From: Bacteroidales bacterium
Lineage (GTDB): Bacteria > Bacteroidota > Bacteroidia > Bacteroidales > UBA932
NCBI GenBank assembly: GCA_017477465.1
Contig: JAFUVU010000053.1
Coordinates: 20,304-84,303, forward strand
Direction of reading: 5' to 3'
DNA: 64,000 nt
The notes beneath the pieces were generated by a model. That model was not told the origin of the DNA and did not search any database. It worked only from the letters and a program-made list of their open reading frames with translations. The position numbers were made by a program, and so were the translations under genes. Positions 1 to 8,550 of the stretch are shown here, piece after piece (position 1 is the stretch's first letter; each line of letters starts with the position of its first letter).

Positions 1-142
1 TCACGTTCTTAAGCTCGCCTTTGAGATTGCTCATATCGGCGCTGGAGTTGGAGGAGGTGAAACCACCGATGATACCAATCTGTGCGTTAGCAACTGTTGC
101 CGTGGCGAAGGCCAGGGCGAGAATAGTCAAAATCTTTTTCAT
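1..142 (-). CDS. Exported protein, probable outer-membrane beta-barrel type (5' part only)
   Basis: Only the first 47 codons are inside the window; the gene continues past base 1. The N terminus is a clear Sec signal peptide (MKKILTILALAFATATVANA, cut before Q). It is followed by a Gly/Ser-rich mature start (IGIIGGFTSSNSS) typical of small Bacteroidota outer-membrane beta-barrel or porin-like proteins, though the barrel itself is not visible. The start lies only 6 bases after the thioredoxin stop, so it is probably read in the same transcript. Export is well supported; the barrel assignment is inference from the signal peptide and mature N terminus. Confidence 0.6.
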   Translation of the reverse strand, partial: MKKILTILALAFATATVANAQIGIIGGFTSSNSSADMSNLKGELKNV

Positions 143-148
143 AACTGT

Positions 149-463
149 TTATAGATTAGCGTTAATCTTTTCAATGAGAGTGGGTTTAGGCATTGCGCCT
201 ACTGTTTTGTCCACAACTTTTCCGTCTTTGAAGAAGAGCAGGGTGGGGATGCTCATGATGCGGAACTGGGCGGCGATTTCGTCCGCGTCGTCCACGTTTA
301 CTTTTACCACTTCGATTTTGTCGGCCATTTCTTCGGCCACTTCGTCGAGGATTGGGGAGAGCATGCGGCAGGGACCGCACCATGTGGCCCAGAAGTCCAC
401 AACTACGAGTTTATCGCTGGTGATGAGCTGTTCAAAATTAGTGTTCGTTGCTACTTTAGCCAT
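149..463 (-). CDS. trxA: Thioredoxin
   Basis: Cytoplasmic thiol-disulfide oxidoreductase of 104 residues, the usual length for thioredoxin 1. The redox motif WCGPC is at residues 28-32, preceded by the FWA turn, and the cis-proline is in SIPT near residue 73. There is no signal peptide, so it acts in the cytoplasm on ribonucleotide reductase, peroxidases and similar clients. It has its own TTG-N20-TACTTTTG promoter at 489-519. An exported protein follows 6 bases downstream, so the two are probably co-transcribed. The family call is secure. Confidence 0.97.
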   Translation of the reverse strand: MAKVATNTNFEQLITSDKLVVVDFWATWCGPCRMLSPILDEVAEEMADKIEVVKVNVDDADEIAAQFRIMSIPTLLFFKDGKVVDKTVGAMPKPTLIEKINANL

Positions 464-488
464 GATTCAATAGATTTTTATCAGTTTA

Positions 489-519
489 CAAAAGTAATTA
501 AAATCCATATTTTTAACAA
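489..519 (-). promoter_or_regulatory. Promoter of trxA
   Basis: On the minus strand a TTG (517-519), a 20-base spacer and TACTTTTG (489-496) match the Bacteroidota -33/-7 consensus TTG-N19-21-TAnnTTTG. The -7 box ends 25 bases before the trxA start codon. Confidence 0.7.
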
Positions 520-526
520 TAGCTTA

Positions 527-573
527 TTTTTAAAAAGCACAATACCCCTGAGGCATAGGCTGTCCAGGGGTAT
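527..573 (-). terminator. Intrinsic terminator after the beta-helix gene
   Basis: A 9-bp perfect stem (542-550 with 565-573, ATACCCCTG/CAGGGGTAT) is followed on the minus strand by a T-rich stretch. It sits between the stop of the beta-helix gene and the trxA promoter. Confidence 0.7.
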
Positions 574-593
574 CGCGTAAGTAACTGAAGAAA

Positions 594-2141
594 CTACCGA
601 GGCATCTGAGCGCCGTAATTCTCCACTTTGCCGAAGAGGTCTTTGGCTTTCTCCCAAGGATACTTGTTGCAGTACATGGAAGGACGTACAATCTCGCTTC
701 CTTGCTGATTGAGACCGAAGGCGCGGTTGAACTGGTTAGCGGCGGAATTGGCGTTGTAGCTCTGTGAAGACATTATCTTGAGGGAGAGGAAGCCTTCCAG
801 ATAGGGCTGGTCGATAGCTTCGACGAAGTCATATTCGCTTTCGGGCAGTTCCATGTTGCCTTCATATTTGGGGCCGATCTGCTCCGCTTCTTCAATGCGT
901 GCAGCAGGAACCGAAATGGTGGCTGCGCCCATGGAGGCGAGTTCAAGGTCGCGCTTGTTGGCGAAGAAGTAGTTGTCGTACAGGTTGGAAATCTTGGCTT
1001 TTTCCATGGCCTGGGTGGTCTCGTAGTACACTCTTTCGACGCCGCAGTTGGAGTTGCAGCCGAAGATGTTGTTATGTACGTCGATGGTGCGGATACCGTT
1101 CATGAAGCGGAAGCCCTGGCCCATGTCTTCGAAAGCCTTGGTGCGGGTCCATGTGAACAGGACGGTGTTGTGGTGGAAGTCGAGGGAGACTTTCTCGATG
1201 TCGGCATCCCTGGTTGAACCTCTTACCTGGCAGGCGGAGTAGCGGCAGGCGACGAAGATATTGTTGCAGATTTCAATGTGGCCGATGCCCATCATGGCGG
1301 AGATGCCATAGTCGCGGCAGTTCACGAAAATGCAGTTGGCGATCTTCACATTGCCTTCCACATCAAGGTGCAGGCCATATTCGTCACCGTTTGCATAACC
1401 CACCTTGGGGCAGTTGGGCATAGCGTCAGGCTCTATGAAACGGCCGGTGAGAACGCCCTCGTTGGGGGTGCCGGTAATCTCGTCATTCACATTTGCGGCG
1501 CAGTAGAGGTTGTTTTCGCCGAAGTCGAACACAAGGCCGTCAATCACAAGAGTGCCGACAGGGCCGTTGTAGCCATAAGGCCTTCTGGCGTTGATATTCA
1601 TCAGAGGAGTGATGAATTTCTGCTCCACGGGCTGGAGTTTGGTCACATACTTGATGATGTCCCTTTCGCTGAAATCGGGGGCATAGCCGCCGTAGATGCT
1701 GAAGAATTTGCCACGCTCTGTCTGGGCATTGCCGAAGCGGCCGCTTTCGATGTAGCCGCGGTCCATGTTGCCGAGGTAGTTACCTTCCGCCACGAGGATG
1801 ACATCGCCCTCTTCGGCCAGGTCGATGGCTTTCTGAAGGTCTCTCAGAGGCTTTTCAGGAGTGAGCCCGTCAGAGCGGGCCGATCCGGTGCTGGCGCTCA
1901 CATACAAGGTTCTTCCTTTAGCTGCAGGAGTAGCGGCAGAAGAAACATTGGAGAGAATAGCGGTAGGATTGGAAGATGTAGAAGTTGCAGTAGCTGTCTG
2001 GCCGCCGGTGGCTTGATTTGCCACATTGCCTATGGCCTTGGTTGCTTTGTCTTTCAGACTTTTTAAGTTGAATTGAGCGGAAGCTATGCTTGCGCTGGCC
2101 AGCAGCATCACGGCTGCCAATGCAATTCGGTTAAGTTTCAT
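594..2141 (-). CDS. Secreted right-handed beta-helix protein (DUF1565-like)
   Basis: The start is placed at the M of MKLNRIALAAVMLL, because an upstream in-frame codon would lie in the promoter. A signal peptide ends at SIASAQ. Residues 25-75 are a Ser/Thr/Ala-rich spacer. From about residue 78 the sequence GRTLYVSASTGS...LRDLQKAIDLAEEGDVILVAEGNY is the usual opening of DUF1565/parallel beta-helix domains, and repeated short beta turns (IANCIFVNCRDYGIS, IEICNNIFVACRYS, DVHNNIF) continue to about residue 390. It is about 515 residues long. Such proteins are often polysaccharide lyases or adhesins, but I see no catalytic signature, so substrate and activity are unknown. The gene appears monocistronic, with its own promoter and terminator. 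Confidence 0.8.
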   Translation of the reverse strand: MKLNRIALAAVMLLASASIASAQFNLKSLKDKATKAIGNVANQATGGQTATATSTSSNPTAILSNVSSAATPAAKGRTLYVSASTGSARSDGLTPEKPLRDLQKAIDLAEEGDVILVAEGNYLGNMDRGYIESGRFGNAQTERGKFFSIYGGYAPDFSERDIIKYVTKLQPVEQKFITPLMNINARRPYGYNGPVGTLVIDGLVFDFGENNLYCAANVNDEITGTPNEGVLTGRFIEPDAMPNCPKVGYANGDEYGLHLDVEGNVKIANCIFVNCRDYGISAMMGIGHIEICNNIFVACRYSACQVRGSTRDADIEKVSLDFHHNTVLFTWTRTKAFEDMGQGFRFMNGIRTIDVHNNIFGCNSNCGVERVYYETTQAMEKAKISNLYDNYFFANKRDLELASMGAATISVPAARIEEAEQIGPKYEGNMELPESEYDFVEAIDQPYLEGFLSLKIMSSQSYNANSAANQFNRAFGLNQQGSEIVRPSMYCNKYPWEKAKDLFGKVENYGAQMPR

Positions 2142-2171
2142 ATGCAGTGTTATTTTAACATTTTGTTTGCG

Positions 2172-2202
2172 CAAATATAACGAACCCCCTGCTGAAAAAC
2201 AA
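2172..2202 (-). promoter_or_regulatory. Promoter of the beta-helix gene
   Basis: TTG (2200-2202), a 20-base spacer and TATATTTG (2172-2179) on the minus strand. The -7 box ends 30 bases before the chosen start codon. The spacer overlaps a weak CCCCT/AGGGG hairpin that may terminate the preceding gene. Confidence 0.7.
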
Positions 2203-2238
2203 CAAGGGGTAACTAGTTAAATTTGCTCATTTTTACTA

Positions 2239-2532
2239 TCAGAGAGCCTCTTCCACAGGTAAAACGTATGCCCTGAGACCTAGTTTTTGGTTGGCGGTAT
2301 CAGTTTCGCGCAGAGCTTTCATTATCTCCGACGCAAGCTTGTCTTCCACTACCGTAAACAGTGCATGGTTCTGCGTAGGCCAGGCATGAGAGCCAAGATG
2401 AGGCTCCCCGTCCACGCTTCCACGGCCGCCGACATCCTGCCAAACAGTATAACCGCGCTGGCCCAAATTTTCCAAAAGCTCCACAATCTCCTGATTGTAC
2501 GCCTGGTTGTATGCAATAAATATCGCTTTCAT
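2239..2532 (-). CDS. PG0541-type transporter-associated protein (P-II-like fold)
   Basis: A 97-residue cytoplasmic protein starting MKAIFIAYNQAYNQEIVELL. The pattern (short ferredoxin-like alpha/beta protein, RGYTVWQDVGGRGSVDGEPHLGSHAWPTQNHALF in the middle, NQKLGLRAYVLPVEE at the end) is that of the small P-II-related proteins that follow RND efflux genes in Bacteroidales. It lies downstream of the RND pump gene, separated by a 245-base stretch that carries a long inverted repeat, so it is probably the last gene of the efflux operon. The biochemical role is not known; a sensor or regulator of the pump is inference. Confidence 0.75.
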   Translation of the reverse strand: MKAIFIAYNQAYNQEIVELLENLGQRGYTVWQDVGGRGSVDGEPHLGSHAWPTQNHALFTVVEDKLASEIMKALRETDTANQKLGLRAYVLPVEEAL

Positions 2533-2567
2533 AATCTATGTGTTCTATGACAGATGATTATATCTAT

Positions 2568-2778
2568 GACAGATGACTGTGCGTTCTCAAATCGTCGCTT
2601 CGCGACCCCTCCCATCACGGCGTCCCTTTTCGGGCTTCGCCCTCTGAGAGATTTACTGTGGGCCCCTCCCGAATAATCGGGAGAATTGTTTATCCCCCTA
2701 TTGTCCCCCAAGGGACACTTGCCCTATCGGGGTGTGGCCGAGGGTGGCCACAGATTTGAGAACGCACAGTCATCTGTC
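2568..2778. repeat. Long-armed inverted repeat element, copy 1
   Basis: A perfect 26-bp inverted repeat (2568-2593 with 2753-2778) encloses a GC-rich core. The core ends (GTCGCTTCGCGACCCCTCCC next to the left arm; TGTGGCCGAGGGTGGCCACA next to the right arm) recur in the element at 31625-31737, whereas the outer arms differ between the copies. The right arm reaches the stop codon of the RND pump gene. The core has no convincing gene; a 60-codon reading frame through it is a by-product. Confidence 0.85.
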
Positions 2779-5700
2779 TATTGCTTTTTTGCTTTTCTTC
2801 TGGCTCTATGTTCTGTGAAGCCGCAGTAAAGGACAGGGATGAGGACCAGGGTGATCAGAGTGGATATGCTAAGACCCCAGGCCACCGTAGTACCAAGACC
2901 TCGCCACATTTCCGAGCCTTCGCCGCGGCCGAGGGCCATCGGCAGCATACCCAGAACCGTAGTGAGCGTTGTCATGAGGATAGGACGCAGACGGCTGCGG
3001 GCGGCGGCCACTGAGGCCTCGCGCACGCTGTATCCCCTCTCCTGCAGAAGGATGGTATAGTCGATGAGCACGATACCGTTCTTAACCACAATGCCGAGCA
3101 GAATGATAATGCCGATGAGCGACATCACGCCGACCGCCAAATTGCCCACCATATTGCCGATAGCGACACCCACAAGGGCGAACGGGATGGAGAACATGAT
3201 GACGAACGGTCCCATGAACGACTCGAACTGAGAAGCCATCACCATATACACCAGGATGATAATGAGGAGGGCCAGGAGAATCATGTCGCTGAACATATCC
3301 TGCTGGTTTTCATAGTCGCCGCCTATGCGCCAGCTCATGCCTACGGGCAGAGGATTATCATTAAGCAGCTGAGTCACAGCCTCGACGCCGTCACTCAGGG
3401 CCTTGCCCTGGGTCATGATACCGGTGACCATGATGTAACGGTCGCGGTTTTTGCGCTGGATGGTGGGCGGAACCTTGGATTCCACTATGCTGCCAAGGTC
3501 TTTCACCTTCATTCCTCGGCCCTGGGCGTTGTAAATTACAATATTCTCGATGTCTTCGATGCTGGTGCGGAACTCCGGAGCATAGCGCACGCGGATATTG
3601 TACTCTTCACCGTCTTCGCGGTAGTAAGAGCCCACCGAGCCGGACATTGCGGCCGATACGGCAGCAGCGGCCGTAACGGAAGACAAACCGTTGAGTGCCA
3701 GTTTCTCGCGGTCGAAGTCCACCTCATATTCAGGCGTATATTGGTCGCGGGAAAGAATGGCCTGGGCAAAGAGGCCCGACTCCATCATCCTCTCACGTAC
3801 GGCACGGGCCGCCTCTTCGGTTTCGGTGAAGTCATAGCCGTAGATTTCCAGCTGCACCGATGCACGGCCGCCCATTCCGCCGCCTTCCGACACGTTGAAC
3901 TTGTTGATTTCAGGGAAGAGGCGAAGGTCGGCACGGACAATGTCGGCAAGTTCGCTCACGGAACGCTTTCGGTTCTCCATTGAGCCGACGTTGATGTTCA
4001 TGGTGATGAGGTAGGTGCCGTTCTGCTGCATGGAGGCGAAGGCGTTGTCCGAATCGGCCTGGCCGAAACGATAGCTGAGCACCTGGATTTCAGGGATATC
4101 GGCAGCCAGCTTTTCATAAATTCTGGCAGCCACGTCGCGCGTCACATCCTGCGCCGTGCCTATGGGCAGTTCGATAGAGGCCTGCATGCGCCCGCTGTCG
4201 GAATTGGGGAAATACTCCGTCTTCATGTTCGGCACGTACAGAGCCATCACGCCTATGAATACCACAATAGCGCCGGCCAGAATCCATTTCTTGTGCCTCA
4301 TGCACCAGTCAATCAGCCTGGAATAACCCGCCGATATGGCATCCAGTGCCTTGTTCACAGGGCCGAAGACAGCCTTGTAAAGTTTGTTGGTGGTGGGCTT
4401 GTTGTCCATGAGCTGCGAGCACAGCATCGGCACAAGCGTCAGGGCCGCCGTGGTGGACACGATCATGATGATGGACACGATCCAGCCAAGCTGTCTGAAC
4501 ATGATGCCGGCCATACCGGAAATCATGGTCAGGGGCAGGAAAACGCAGAGCATCGTGAGCGTGGAGGCGATAACCGAGATACCCACCTCGGCGGTTCCAT
4601 GCACTGCCGCTTCCTTGGGCTTCTCTCCCCTTTCCAGGTGCGAAGTCACGTTCTCCAGCACCACGATGGCATCGTCCACAACCATGCCGATGGCAATTGA
4701 CAGAGCACTCATGGAGATGATGTTCAGCGTGTTGCCGGTAGCGAAGAGGTACAGCAGCGAGGCCAGCAGGGCGATAGGTATACTGAGCACGACGATGAGC
4801 GTACCCTTGAGCCTTCCAAGGAAGAGGAACACCACCAGCATAACCACCAGGAAGGTGATGAGGATGGTCTCTTTCAGCGAGCCGATGGTGCGGAGGATGT
4901 TGTTGGAATTGTCAACGACGGTGGTAATCTTGACATCGGCAGGGAGGGTGCGCTCGATTTGCTGCATCTGCTCCTTGACCTTCTTGATTACCTCCACGGT
5001 ATTATATCCCGACTGCTTCTGGATGATGATCTGCGCACCGCGGGTGCCGTTGGTGTAGGATTCCTGTGATTTTTCTTCCACATCGTCAACTACGCGGGCA
5101 ACATCCCTAAGGTAAACGGCTGATCCTCCGAAGTTTCCGAGCACAACGTCCAAAAGTTCGGACGGATCCTGGAACTCCTTCTTGATACGCAGGGTATAAG
5201 TATCCGAGCCGATGTCGATGCTTCCCGAAGGGATATTGCGGTTTTCGGCGGCGATTATCTGGGAGATGGCAGGGATGGACAGGTTGTAGGCTTCCAGCTT
5301 CGTAGGGTCGCAGTAAACCTGGATTTCGCGCTTGGGGGCGCCGGCAACCGAGACCGTACCTACGCCCGAAACGCGGGCCAGCGGGGTTGCTACACGCTCG
5401 TCAAGTATCTTGTCCAGGGCGCTGACGCTCTGATCGGCAGTTGCCGCCAGGATCATGATGGGCATGTTGTCCACGCTGAATTTGAAAAGGAAGGGCAGGG
5501 AGGCGCCGTCCGGCAGGGTCTGGGATATCATGTCCAGCTTGTCACGGACGTCGTTCGTCGCCTCGTCTATGTCTGTTCCGTATTCGAATTCAAGAGTAAG
5601 TACCGAGATGTTCTCCCTGGAGTTGGAGGTGATGTCCTTAAGGTTGGCAACGCCGTTCAGGGAGTTTTCCAGAATCTTGGTAAGGTTGTTTTCCACGTCT

Positions 5701-5870
5701 TCGGCCGATGCGCCCGGATACGAGCTCATCACCATGATGACGTTGGACTCAACGTCGGGGAAGTTGTCCACAGGCAGGCGCATGAGGGCGAAAACGCCCA
5801 GGATGGCGAATGCCAGGAACAGGAGTCCGGTGGTTACCGGATTGTTGACGGCTGTTCTGTAGATACTCAT
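2778..5870 (-). CDS. RND efflux pump, inner-membrane permease (HAE1/AcrB-like)
   Basis: A proton-driven multidrug or solvent exporter of 1030 residues, the normal length of the HAE1 family. The N terminus (MSIYRTAVNNPVTTGLLFLAF) is the first membrane helix, followed by two periplasmic porter/docking regions and two six-helix bundles. The TM4 proton-relay acidic pair is visible in GMVVDDAIVVLENV, and the paired segment GIVVKNGIVLIDY is present late in the protein. It overlaps the adaptor gene by 4 bases, giving the order TolC, adaptor, pump, as in typical Bacteroidales efflux operons. Substrate cannot be read from sequence. Confidence 0.95.
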   Translation of the reverse strand: MSIYRTAVNNPVTTGLLFLAFAILGVFALMRLPVDNFPDVESNVIMVMSSYPGASAEDVENNLTKILENSLNGVANLKDITSNSRENISVLTLEFEYGTDIDEATNDVRDKLDMISQTLPDGASLPFLFKFSVDNMPIMILAATADQSVSALDKILDERVATPLARVSGVGTVSVAGAPKREIQVYCDPTKLEAYNLSIPAISQIIAAENRNIPSGSIDIGSDTYTLRIKKEFQDPSELLDVVLGNFGGSAVYLRDVARVVDDVEEKSQESYTNGTRGAQIIIQKQSGYNTVEVIKKVKEQMQQIERTLPADVKITTVVDNSNNILRTIGSLKETILITFLVVMLVVFLFLGRLKGTLIVVLSIPIALLASLLYLFATGNTLNIISMSALSIAIGMVVDDAIVVLENVTSHLERGEKPKEAAVHGTAEVGISVIASTLTMLCVFLPLTMISGMAGIMFRQLGWIVSIIMIVSTTAALTLVPMLCSQLMDNKPTTNKLYKAVFGPVNKALDAISAGYSRLIDWCMRHKKWILAGAIVVFIGVMALYVPNMKTEYFPNSDSGRMQASIELPIGTAQDVTRDVAARIYEKLAADIPEIQVLSYRFGQADSDNAFASMQQNGTYLITMNINVGSMENRKRSVSELADIVRADLRLFPEINKFNVSEGGGMGGRASVQLEIYGYDFTETEEAARAVRERMMESGLFAQAILSRDQYTPEYEVDFDREKLALNGLSSVTAAAAVSAAMSGSVGSYYREDGEEYNIRVRYAPEFRTSIEDIENIVIYNAQGRGMKVKDLGSIVESKVPPTIQRKNRDRYIMVTGIMTQGKALSDGVEAVTQLLNDNPLPVGMSWRIGGDYENQQDMFSDMILLALLIIILVYMVMASQFESFMGPFVIMFSIPFALVGVAIGNMVGNLAVGVMSLIGIIILLGIVVKNGIVLIDYTILLQERGYSVREASVAAARSRLRPILMTTLTTVLGMLPMALGRGEGSEMWRGLGTTVAWGLSISTLITLVLIPVLYCGFTEHRARRKAKKQ

Positions 5871-6886
5871 AGCACGTTCACCTTCACGCCGTCCTTAAGC
5901 GCAGCTTGACCTTTTACTACCACTTTGTCTCCGTCGTTCAGGCCTTCCAGTATCTCATACTCGGTGCCCATGTGGCGGCCCACTTTCACCGGCAGGTAAC
6001 TTACCGTACCATCGGCCTTTAAGACATAGATGAAACGGGTGCCGGTGCCTTCCTGCTTGACGATGGCCTTGTCGGGGACGATGATGCTGCTGCGAGTGCC
6101 GAAGTTGACGGTGACGCGGGCATACATGCCGGGACGGAGGATGCGGTCGGTGTTGGAGACGGTCACTTCGGCCTTGAAGGTGTGGGTGGCGGCATCAATC
6201 ACAGGGTAGAGCCTTTCCACCTTGCCGTTGAAGACCCTGCCGGGGATGGCGTCCACGGTGAGGGTGACCTTGTCGCCCTTCTTGACGAGGGTGTATTCGC
6301 TCTCGGAAATGCCCACCAGGAGCTTCACGGGCACAACCTGCTGCACAACGTACAGCGGAGTGGTGACTGCGGCCATGTCCCCCACATCGAAATTACGTGC
6401 CGATACATAGCCGCTGATGGGGCTGCGGAGGATGGTGTTCTCCTTGACATTGGAGTAGTTGCTCTTGCGCACTTTGTAGCCAAGTTCGGCTGCTTCGAAA
6501 TCGCTCTGGGAGACGCCGCCTTCGGCATAGAGGCTCTTTAGGCGCTCGTATTCCTGCTCGTCATTCTGGACCTGGAGTTCGAGCTGGTCCAGCTGGAGGC
6601 GGTCCATTTCGGCAAGTACTTGGCCTTTAACTACATAGTCGCCTACTTCCACGTTCATTTTGCGGATGCGGCCTCCGGTCTGGGAGACGATATTGTTGAC
6701 CGCATACGCCTGAACGGTAGATGCATAGGAGCTCTCCTGAGGGACGTCGCGGGAAACGGCATTTGCAACCTCGACGTTTGGAACGGTCTGGGCGGGGGCG
6801 AGGGCGGCGGCAGGCTTGTTGCCGGAATTTCCGCCGCAGGACACTGCAGCAAGAACGACACTTATTAGCAGAATGTTCTTTTTCAT
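5867..6886 (-). CDS. RND efflux periplasmic adaptor (membrane fusion protein)
   Basis: A 339-residue lipoprotein adaptor: signal peptide with lipobox AVSC at about residue 17, then a lipoyl/biotinyl-like half (GGRIRKMNVEVGDYVVKGQVLAEMD), an alpha-hairpin (residues about 100-145), the second lipoyl half (LRSPISGYVSARNFDVGDMA) and the beta-barrel and membrane-proximal domains to the end. It links the pump to the outer-membrane TolC-type channel. Its stop codon overlaps the pump start by 4 bases, which implies translational coupling. Confidence 0.94.
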   Translation of the reverse strand: MKKNILLISVVLAAVSCGGNSGNKPAAALAPAQTVPNVEVANAVSRDVPQESSYASTVQAYAVNNIVSQTGGRIRKMNVEVGDYVVKGQVLAEMDRLQLDQLELQVQNDEQEYERLKSLYAEGGVSQSDFEAAELGYKVRKSNYSNVKENTILRSPISGYVSARNFDVGDMAAVTTPLYVVQQVVPVKLLVGISESEYTLVKKGDKVTLTVDAIPGRVFNGKVERLYPVIDAATHTFKAEVTVSNTDRILRPGMYARVTVNFGTRSSIIVPDKAIVKQEGTGTRFIYVLKADGTVSYLPVKVGRHMGTEYEILEGLNDGDKVVVKGQAALKDGVKVNVL

Positions 6887-6895
6887 ATTGTATCT

Positions 6896-8404
6896 TTATT
6901 TTTCTTCGGTGAAATCGTATCCCAGGGTCTGCTCAAGCGTAGCTTTGGCCGTCACGAAATTGTACACGGCCTGGGCTGCCTGCAGACGGGTCTGGGTGAG
7001 GGTGAGCTCGGTGTTGTTGAGGTCGGTGAGGGTGCTCTTGCCCACCTGATAGCTCTTGGAGGCTATGTCGTAGGCCTTTTCGGCGCTCTTGAGGGCCTCT
7101 TTGGCGGCATCGTAAGTCTTCATGGCCGTATCCATCGTGGAAAGGCTCTGACGAATGCCGATGCGAAGCTGCCTTTCGGTGTTTATGCGCTGGAGCTCAA
7201 GTTCATCGGCCTGGACGCGCGTCTGTTTGATAGAGTGGTAGCGCTGACCGCCGGAGAAGATGGGAATGCTGAGGGAGAATACCAGGGTGCTGGAAGGCAG
7301 CCATTTCCACTGGCTGAGGTTGAACTTGTCGCTCTGGGTGTAGTAGTTGTACGACACCTGCATCGCCAGCGAGGGGAGGTAGGCGTACTGTTGCATGCGG
7401 ATCTGCTTGGCCAGCATCTCGGCCTGGGAGGCGAGCTGGCGCATTTGGGTATTGCGGTCCAGGGATGCTTCTGCGCCTTCGTTGAGGTCGTAGAACATGT
7501 GCTCAGCATAGTCTTCAAGGCTGCCGACCACGTCCACGGGACGGTCAAGGTCGATGCCCATTACGGCTTTCAGCTGCCAGAGGGAAAGGTAGATGGCGTT
7601 CTCGGCGTTGAAGAGGTTGGGGATGGCGGCGGCCAGGCTGCTCTGGGCCCTTGCCATGTCCATGTCGGAGGCCTTTTTCACATTGTATCGGCTCTCTGTG
7701 AGTTTGTAATTCTGGACTGCGTTCTCATATACGGCGTTGTACACATCGTAGGAGGCCTTTGCCATAAGGGTGGCGAAGTATGCCTGTTTGACCGAGGTGA
7801 CGGTGCCGAGGCGCGATTCGCGGGCCTTTTCAACTGCCAGTTCCACCTGGTCGCCGGTCAGACGCAGGCTTTCCCAGAGCTGTACGTTCACTATCGGCAT
7901 TGAAGCGCTGAGGCCTAACTGAACCTGGTTGCGGCGGCCCATTTCGATGGGGTCGCTGGAGCTGGAGGCCGATTCTTCCGGCGTGGGAGCCACATAGGGG
8001 ACAAACGGCGTGCTGGTGGCCTGGTAGAGCTGCTGGATATAGTACATTATCGGCTCGAAGGCGCTGGCCATCATGGAGGCCATGCCGCCGCCTGAAGAGC
8101 CCGACGAGGAGCTGTCATCGTCGGAGCCGAAGAACACCTTCTGCTTCTGGATGGCATAACTATACATCCCCGAGGCGTTTATCTGAGGGAAGAGAGCACC
8201 GTACGAGCCCTTTTGGGCATATTTTTGGCGCTCGATTTCCATATCGGCCACTTTTACGGAGGTGTTTTCCGAGAGAGCTATTTTCAGGGCGTCGTCCAGA
8301 CTTAGGACGAGGGTTGAATCTTTTGCAGGACGCTCAGTGCCTTGATACTGCGCCATTGCAGCTATGGGAGAAAGCAGCAAAAGCACAAGAAGACATCTTT
8401 TCAT
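6896..8404 (-). CDS. TolC-family outer membrane efflux protein
   Basis: The start is placed at MKRCLLVLLLLSPIAAMAQ (signal peptide); two earlier in-frame starts would lengthen the protein before the signal. About 502 residues. The two OEP repeats are visible: LSLDDALKIALSENTSVKVADMEIERQKY near the N terminus and the long helical hairpins with ESRYNVKKASDMDMARAQSSL and YQVGKSTLTDLNNTELTLTQT. A Ser/Gly-rich loop (DDDSSSSGSSGGG, about residues 100-115) is unusual and could be an extracellular loop. First gene of the efflux operon; the adaptor follows after 9 bases. Confidence 0.93.
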   Translation of the reverse strand: MKRCLLVLLLLSPIAAMAQYQGTERPAKDSTLVLSLDDALKIALSENTSVKVADMEIERQKYAQKGSYGALFPQINASGMYSYAIQKQKVFFGSDDDSSSSGSSGGGMASMMASAFEPIMYYIQQLYQATSTPFVPYVAPTPEESASSSSDPIEMGRRNQVQLGLSASMPIVNVQLWESLRLTGDQVELAVEKARESRLGTVTSVKQAYFATLMAKASYDVYNAVYENAVQNYKLTESRYNVKKASDMDMARAQSSLAAAIPNLFNAENAIYLSLWQLKAVMGIDLDRPVDVVGSLEDYAEHMFYDLNEGAEASLDRNTQMRQLASQAEMLAKQIRMQQYAYLPSLAMQVSYNYYTQSDKFNLSQWKWLPSSTLVFSLSIPIFSGGQRYHSIKQTRVQADELELQRINTERQLRIGIRQSLSTMDTAMKTYDAAKEALKSAEKAYDIASKSYQVGKSTLTDLNNTELTLTQTRLQAAQAVYNFVTAKATLEQTLGYDFTEEK

Positions 8405-8429
8405 ATACATACACACTAACAATAATAAG

Positions 8430-8446
8430 TTGCAGTTTTACTGCAA
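8430..8446. promoter_or_regulatory. Palindrome in the leader of the efflux operon
   Basis: TTGCAGT-TTT-ACTGCAA, a perfect 7-bp inverted repeat with a 3-base spacer, lies between the predicted transcription start and the tolC-type start codon. It could be an operator for a repressor encoded elsewhere or a small RNA hairpin. No regulator gene is adjacent. Confidence 0.45.
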
Positions 8447-8475
8447 TAATCACGCCTTGGCGCGACCGGAGGCGG

Positions 8476-8507
8476 CAAAGTTAGATAAAATATTTAAAAA
8501 TAAACAA
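8476..8507 (-). promoter_or_regulatory. Promoter of the efflux operon
   Basis: TTG (8505-8507), 21-base spacer and TAACTTTG (8476-8483) on the minus strand. The leader to the TolC start would be about 65-70 bases and includes the palindrome at 8430-8446. Confidence 0.7.
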
Positions 8508-8535
8508 TACGACGCAGTATATTCCCAATTATTAC

Positions 8536-8543
8536 TATCTTTG
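8536..8543 (+). promoter_or_regulatory. -7 box of lgt, 7 bases before the start codon
   Basis: TATCTTTG matches TAnnTTTG. Only 7 bases separate it from the lgt ATG, so the transcript should begin at or very near the start codon. No clear TTG is found at the -33 position. Confidence 0.6.
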
Positions 8544-8550
8544 CGCTGTT

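Noticed and set aside
2529-2711. A 60-codon reading frame (contains GVAKRRFEN)
   Set aside because: It is translation of the inverted-repeat element; no conserved protein and no start context.
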